A stretch of 64,000 nt of DNA from Enoplolaimus lenunculus (taxonomy: Eukaryota > Nematoda > Enoplea > Enoplida > Thoracostomopsidae): NCBI GenBank assembly GCA_030248215.1, contig JASANG010003744.1:1-64000 (forward strand). Reading direction: 5' to 3'. Position 1 is the first letter of the stretch, and every line of letters starts with the position of its first letter. Of this stretch, positions 60,301-64,000 are shown one piece after another. Below the pieces are notes generated by a model. That model saw only the letters and a list, made by a program, of their open reading frames with translations, was not told the origin of the DNA and made no database searches. A program made the translations under genes and the position numbers.

Positions 60301-61642
60301 CATACTCTTGTTGAAGAATGCATCATTCACTATTGGTTTTATTAATTAAAATATTTGAGCAGATGTCGTAATAGTCATGGTGTGATGGTTGTCTCTGCAG
60401 TAAAAATTTTGTACGCCACTACTTTTATGCATGGTGTTTTTAGGACTTATAATTCGAATGATTTCATTCAACGCAACTCCGAACTTCGTCAATGCATCGA
60501 ACAAATTGAGTCTGGATTTTTCAGTCCAACTCAGCCTGACATGTTCAAAGATATTGCGAACGTACTACGGCATCATGATCGGTAAGAGAGTTGAAAGACA
60601 CTTTGAAAAACGCCACACTATGTTTGCTGAAAAATTTCAAAGTTTAACCATTGTTTGGTTTTACTGTTACTTAAGTTACTTCAAAACTAAACACTGAATG
60701 TTCTTGAAGATGTCTACGATCGAAATTAAGATATTTTGGTGATTGAAATGAAGAAACTGATTTCTCAATATTGTAGTTTTTATTACAGGTTCTTCCTTTG
60801 TGCTGACTACGAGTCGTATATTGCTGCTCAGGATCGTGTCAATGCTACGTTTAGGGTATGGTTCGCTATTCAAATATATTTAAAATTGGTTAACATAAAT
60901 ATTTTTTTATTCTTTTGTTGTATTTGTTCCAGCTTATTAATATGTGAACTATGTCCGTAAACGACGAGTGTCCTGTAATTGTGTTCACTACGTTTGTGTT
61001 TACAATTTTGCAGTTGGATTTGGATCGCGGTTGCAATTGCGTTTACATGTAATTCGAACCTAAGTGCATTCGCTATTTTGCTTATGCTAATTGTGAATAG
61101 TGAAAATAGCAACTGCTATGCCGATTGCTTAGTGCTGAAGTTTTCAATCACATGAAACGCTAAATCGATAGCAGTTTAAAATGACGTTTGTGAGCGATTG
61201 CGCTCGAATAAACGACCAGTGGCGATTTGTGTAGTATCGCACTTGACTTTGACCCAGTATGGCACTGAATCCATAATATGTCCGACTCCGAATCCGAATC
61301 CATTGCTAATTTTTAGAATCCGAATCCATTGCTAATTTTCAGAATCCGAATCCATTGCTAATTTTCAGAATACGAATCTATTGCTAATTTTCCGAATCCG
61401 AATCTTGCATGTTGCTTTGACTGTTTGTGACCTTACATGAAATCTTTTACTATTTCTTGTTGTTTTAGGATACAACAAAATGGAGCCGAATGGCACTAAT
61501 GAATATTGCGTCTTCGGGCAAATTTAGCACCGATCGAACCATTGAACAGTATGCAACAGAAATTTGGGGTGTTAAACCAACACGCGAGAAGTTGCCTGCG
61601 CCACATGAAGGTCCCCCGTCTGAACAGGAACAGAAGAAATAA
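45315..61642 (+). CDS. pygl-1: Glycogen phosphorylase (21 coding exons)
   Basis: Pyridoxal-phosphate enzyme releasing glucose 1-phosphate from glycogen in the cytosol. Exons: 45315-45374, 46554-46733, 52508-52609, 53117-53299, 54268-54402, 54721-54832, 55119-55201, 55526-55669, 56266-56358, 56477-56623, 56869-57032, 57509-57623, 57908-58009, 58305-58385, 58788-58913, 59137-59235, 59596-59718, 59876-60003, 60444-60581, 60789-60855, 61469-61642. All phases join, giving 851 aa; animal enzymes are about 840-850. Seen in order: RKQISVRG with Ser14 (phosphorylase-kinase site), [84 protein letters not shown], and [12 protein letters not shown] with the cofactor Lys681. Then comes [17 protein letters not shown]. 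The C-terminal [13 protein letters not shown] is divergent. The symbol follows C. elegans usage. All acceptors are YAG except exon 18, which uses AAG. Confidence 0.97.
46064..46243. mobile_element. hAT-like MITE, GGTGGCACCGAATCC family, in GP intron 1
   Basis: A 180-bp element with ends CAGGGTGGCACCGAATCC and GTTGCCACTCTG, flanked by GTAGCTGG (46056-46063) and GTAGCTGA (46244-46251), an 8-bp duplication with one mismatch. The interior has repeated CCGAATCCGA words. Relatives: the right end at 31696-31709 (TTGTTGCCACCCTG) and the copy at 61254-61410. Confidence 0.78.
46999..47094. mobile_element. Fragment of the CTGGCTTCTCCACA-ended element
   Basis: It contains AAAATTTACCGGGAGGGCG and ends CTTGTGGAGAAGCCAG, matching the right end of the element at 39043-39799. 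The left end is missing. It lies in glycogen phosphorylase intron 2. Confidence 0.45.
47426..49686. mobile_element. Helentron-like (HINE/DINE-type) element with about 175-bp satellite array
   Basis: In GP intron 2. Two near-identical heads (from 47426 and 47702) read GCGAAGCGTTTTATGTTTTG, then a GTCC/GTCT microsatellite (47750-47784 in the second), then GAACCGATTTTGATAA. This head, with its GTCY run and ACCGATTTTGAT core, is typical of non-autonomous Helentron/DINE-1-type elements. About twelve imperfect monomers of roughly 175 bp follow (marker TTAGGACTTTTTACAATATTTC at 47641, 47936, 48111, 48287, 48461, 48822 and onward). Tails at 48634-48675 and 49640-49686 read TTCGCTCAATAAATGTAGTC then CCACTACGACTGG. 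ATTGAGCGAAGC near 47668 is inverted relative to GCTTCGCTCAAT in the 48.65-kb tail. No Rep/helicase is encoded. Confidence 0.7.
53447..53960. mobile_element. Short Helentron-like element in GP intron 4
   Basis: Same organisation as 47426-49686 but compact. GTATTGAGCGAAGCGAAAC opens it, followed by GTGAAGCGTTTTATATTGTG, a reduced CCGCCCGCCCGTCCG microsatellite and about two satellite monomers (markers at 53585 and 53768). It ends CTTCGCTCAATACATGTAGTC then CAACTACGACTGG. The 5' ATTGAGCGAAG and 3' CTTCGCTCAAT form a subterminal inverted repeat. Confidence 0.68.
59137..60003 (+). CDS. pygl-1: Glycogen phosphorylase exons 16-18: cofactor-binding core
   Basis: Exons 59137-59235 ([14 protein letters not shown]), 59596-59718 ([20 protein letters not shown] to GNMKFM) and 59876-60003 ([17 protein letters not shown]). 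The lysine of GNMKFM forms the Schiff base with pyridoxal phosphate. The exon 17/18 junction falls two residues after it. Because conservation demands MKFM joined to LNGAL, the acceptor must be TTTTTAAG at 59868-59875. Every other acceptor in the gene is CAG or TAG. Confidence 0.93.
61254..61410. mobile_element. GGTGGCACCGAATCC-family copy with 26-bp tandem expansion
   Basis: It starts CAGTATGGCACTGAATCC, resembling the 46064 element. Internally, a 26-bp unit (GAATCCGAATCCATTGCTAA plus TTTTCA) is repeated about four times at 61288-61404. It lies in the last intron of glycogen phosphorylase, about 60 nt before exon 21. Confidence 0.65.
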
Positions 61643-61643
61643 A
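61638..61643 (+). other. AATAAA overlapping the glycogen phosphorylase stop
   Basis: The stop codon TAA lies within AATAAA. If used as a polyadenylation signal, the 3' UTR would be only about 15-25 nt. The next AATAAA on this strand is at 62748-62753, which would give a 1.1-kb UTR containing the mariner-like element at 62270. Sequence alone does not decide between them. Confidence 0.35.
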
Positions 61644-62269
61644 CACAATGGGCTAATTCGTAGAAATGCTTGCTGTCAAAGGTTTTGTGATTTGTTTTAT
61701 AAAATATGGTGTCAGCAAAACTGTACGCAGAGGTGACGTTTAAACGTTAGTTTGACTTTGAAAAATGTTTGTGTATGGCAATCGGACTTTCAAATCTGCG
61801 CAATACTGTTTAATTGAATCAACCTTTTCAAGCATTTTGTTGCAGACTAGCTTTGACAGAAGTTGTGATTTCACTTTGAAACTTTTAAATTTTGAAAAGA
61901 AACTAGTACTCAGAAATATGGTAGTTACTGAGCGGGAAAATTGTGTAATCGCTGACGTCGTCTCAAAAATAATATTTTGGTATTAATTATGCAATACTTT
62001 AATACTCACTAGTCATTTTATGCATAATGAATGTTTTTATGATATTTGTGCTTCTCCTGCAAAACTGATGCCAATATAGAATTTTTTCTTGTCTGTAAGT
62101 TTTCGATTTCGTTTTTGTTTTAAAATATTAGGTTTGCCAGCAATTTAGTTGTATCTGTTCAGTTTTGCAGTGTTATGTACTTTTTTCGTGCCATATTATT
62201 TGTTTGTTTACTGCGGATAGTTTATTACGGAATGGTGAGCAAATAGAAGTAAATATTAAAATTGTAATA

Positions 62270-62630
62270 CTGTAGTAAACCCGAATATGATTGTGTGCCT
62301 AATATTTGTTTCGCCTCTATAGAAGTTACCGCCCTGCTATTCGTATCCGGACTGTTATTTATTTTTCAATCCAGTTTCAATTGTTTAGCCTACACAACTT
62401 TAACTTGTGGCAGCGATTATTTTACTTTACTATGCAAATTATGTACTGAGTTGTATTTTGATCGTCGAAGCATTCACGCAATTTTTTACGGTTACTGACG
62501 TGTCAGGACTAGTAAGTACTTTTGGTCCCGACGAATTTCTAACTCTGATTAAAAAATAGACTTATTGGTTCAGACAGAAATAGGGACCCCGGGCTCTTAT
62601 TACCTCCACCTCTTATTCGGGTCACTATAG
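62270..62630. mobile_element. Mariner-like TA-flanked element, GACCCGAATAAG family, copy 2
   Basis: A 361-bp copy. Left CTGTAGTAAACCCGAAT preceded by TA (62268-62269); right CTTATTCGGGTCACTATAG followed by TA (62631-62632). It shares interior words with 6604-7008 in the same orientation and has no transposase. Confidence 0.7.
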
Positions 62631-62811
62631 TAGCCGTATTTCGATATTTCATTCACAACAGTGTTGTTAGTTTGCGCATCATCCAACAAGATTTAGTTAT
62701 TAGTACTTGTCATTGTGTTTTCCAGTGCTTTCTTTATCACAAAGTAAAATAAATATTTGAAAGTAGTCCAAGAGCGAATATCCGTCATTTCTTACGTAAA
62801 AATTTTCGGCC

Positions 62812-62945
62812 ATGTATAAAACAGGGCCGGATCGTTTTCCGGCGAGGCTTCAATATAGATAGTTTAGGCTTTAGACTAACTTTGTTGGTTCGGCCTAGGC
62901 TTAGGAATATTCTTATTATACTGTTCCGGCCCTGTTCTATACATG
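62812..62945. mobile_element. Uninterrupted GGCCGG-ended element with TTAGG motif
   Basis: A 134-bp element with 21-bp inverted ends, CATGTATARAACAGGGCCGGA. The interior carries AGGCTTTAGACTAACTTTG and GGCCTAGGCTTAGGAATAT. It is the reference copy that shows the insertion at 4376-4581 and the TTAGGC array at 3287 to be parts of one family. No target duplication is apparent. Confidence 0.68.
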
Positions 62946-64000
62946 AGCCAAACTTTCAAATCTGCTATAATCTTTGGGAGACGCTATACCTGTCGTCTTC
63001 ACCGCAATCAAAACATGCTGAATTGACACGTTGTAATGCCAATTTAGGCTACATAGAGATTTTTTGATTTTTAAGTTAGCTAAAGCTGAGTATTTTTAAA
63101 TTGTATTCACAGTTTTACAAGAAACCAGGGGCGTCCAAAGAAAATTACGTTATTAGGGGCACCGGATAATTTTAAGGCTGCTCTACAATTGAAACTCAAG
63201 GTTGTTTACTTCTAGACCGAGTCGATTTGGGCTGCTCCAGTCAAATTATGTGGCACGGCCCCCAATGTCAAACGTGTAGACTCCCGTGCAAGAAACTACA
63301 TGTTTTAGAGCTGGTGAAAAGTACACCCCAGGATAGTCCTCTTACACACTCCATAGAGAGTGCTTAGCGCCCCAAACCCCTAGTGGAATGGCCGACCAAA
63401 AAGAGCCTGACGTTGGAAAACAATCAATTTAAGGCTTGGTTTTAGGCTTAAAAGTGTGGTTAATCCAGGAGTGTAGTGCAGCCATTCTTGTAAACGGCTA
63501 GGAAATCCACTGGTTTGGTAGCAAAAATCACAAGCGTAATTTTGGCTGGGACGACTGGAAGAGTGTGAAATTCAGACTCCTGAATTATTTCCTAATTCGG
63601 TAGTGAAAGCTAGAGGTTTTTAGGCGAGGTTCGGAAAACATGAAAAGTTGTAAAGTTTACGTGTAGATTTTCTCTAGGTCTTTATAGGGTGGGAATTGTT
63701 TGGTTGTGTTGTCTGAAAAATTTTGATGTGTCGTTCTGTTTGAAAAACGGGAAAGTGTAAAAGTGAAAAATTCAAGCGCAGGTATATGATTCCTTTTGGT
63801 TTGTAGGGAATGTTGCAGGCATAGGCGGGTTTCGGAAAACGGGAAAAGCGGAAAAGTTAAACGTATATGGTTAATCCACGTTTTACTGTTTAATGCGAGT
63901 CCTTTAGTTCTTAATTGCAGTGTTTATAAATTATATATCCAAAAGTCAACCGAACTATGTGTACACCCGGCTGACAACAGAAAGTCTCTCTGAACGGCGT

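Larger units (their letters stand above)
61644..64000. other. Downstream of glycogen phosphorylase
   Basis: No further gene is recognised. It contains the mariner-like copy (62270-62630) and the GGCCGG-ended element (62812-62945). A possible hAT left end, CAGGGGCGTCCAAAG at 63126, has no partner. From 63400 to the end the plus strand is G-rich with repeated GGGAAA words, but no open frame there looks coding. Confidence 0.5.

Overview
This is a eukaryotic, AT-rich, repeat-rich window that looks like the nuclear genome of a nematode. Two intron-containing genes lie head to head. On the minus strand is a complete SAD/BRSK-family serine/threonine kinase gene (sad-1 orthologue; 20 coding exons, 43618 down to 10523, about 1715 aa). 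On the plus strand is a complete glycogen phosphorylase gene (21 coding exons, 45315-61642, 851 aa). The nematode call rests on SAD-1 features that I recall from C. elegans SAD-1 but could not align here: the [17 protein letters not shown] segment, the SDSEDSQ micro-exon before LVKKSWFG, and the RPRRLSDSS motif after the KA1 domain. The long introns, the dense transposons and the very long SAD-1 tail are unlike Caenorhabditis. I cannot name the species.

Layout. 1-10.4 kb has no recognisable gene. It holds small DNA-transposon relics (two hAT-like copies with target-site duplications, a nested TA-flanked MITE, a mariner-like element) and a degenerate tandem array. 10.4-43.6 kb is the SAD-1 gene; its 3' half (10.5-14.3 kb) is unusually long low-complexity coding sequence, and its 14.2-kb intron 2 and 2.4-kb intron 1 are full of MITEs, foldback elements and minisatellites. 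A decayed LINE lies in intron 9. 43.7-45.3 kb is the 1.6-kb region between the two start codons and should contain both promoters. 45.3-61.6 kb is glycogen phosphorylase, with Helentron-like (HINE/DINE-type) elements carrying about 175-bp satellite monomers in introns 2 and 4. 61.6-64 kb is downstream sequence with three further transposon relics.

The genes have no evident functional link. SAD-1 is a neuronal polarity and presynaptic kinase. Glycogen phosphorylase mobilises stored glycogen and keeps the N-terminal RKQISVRG site that phosphorylase kinase modifies. Exon boundaries were read by eye from GT/AG sites, phase and protein conservation. Every exon junction in both models is in frame, and three SAD-1 micro-exons (35, 52 and 43 nt) were recovered this way.

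I see no convincing novel system. The most useful leads are the overlapping splice donors at SAD-1 exon 19, which would switch between a 1715-aa and a 966-aa kinase; the transposon families with intact 8-bp target duplications; and the Helentron-like satellite array. No tRNA, rRNA, CRISPR array or intact virus-like element was seen.
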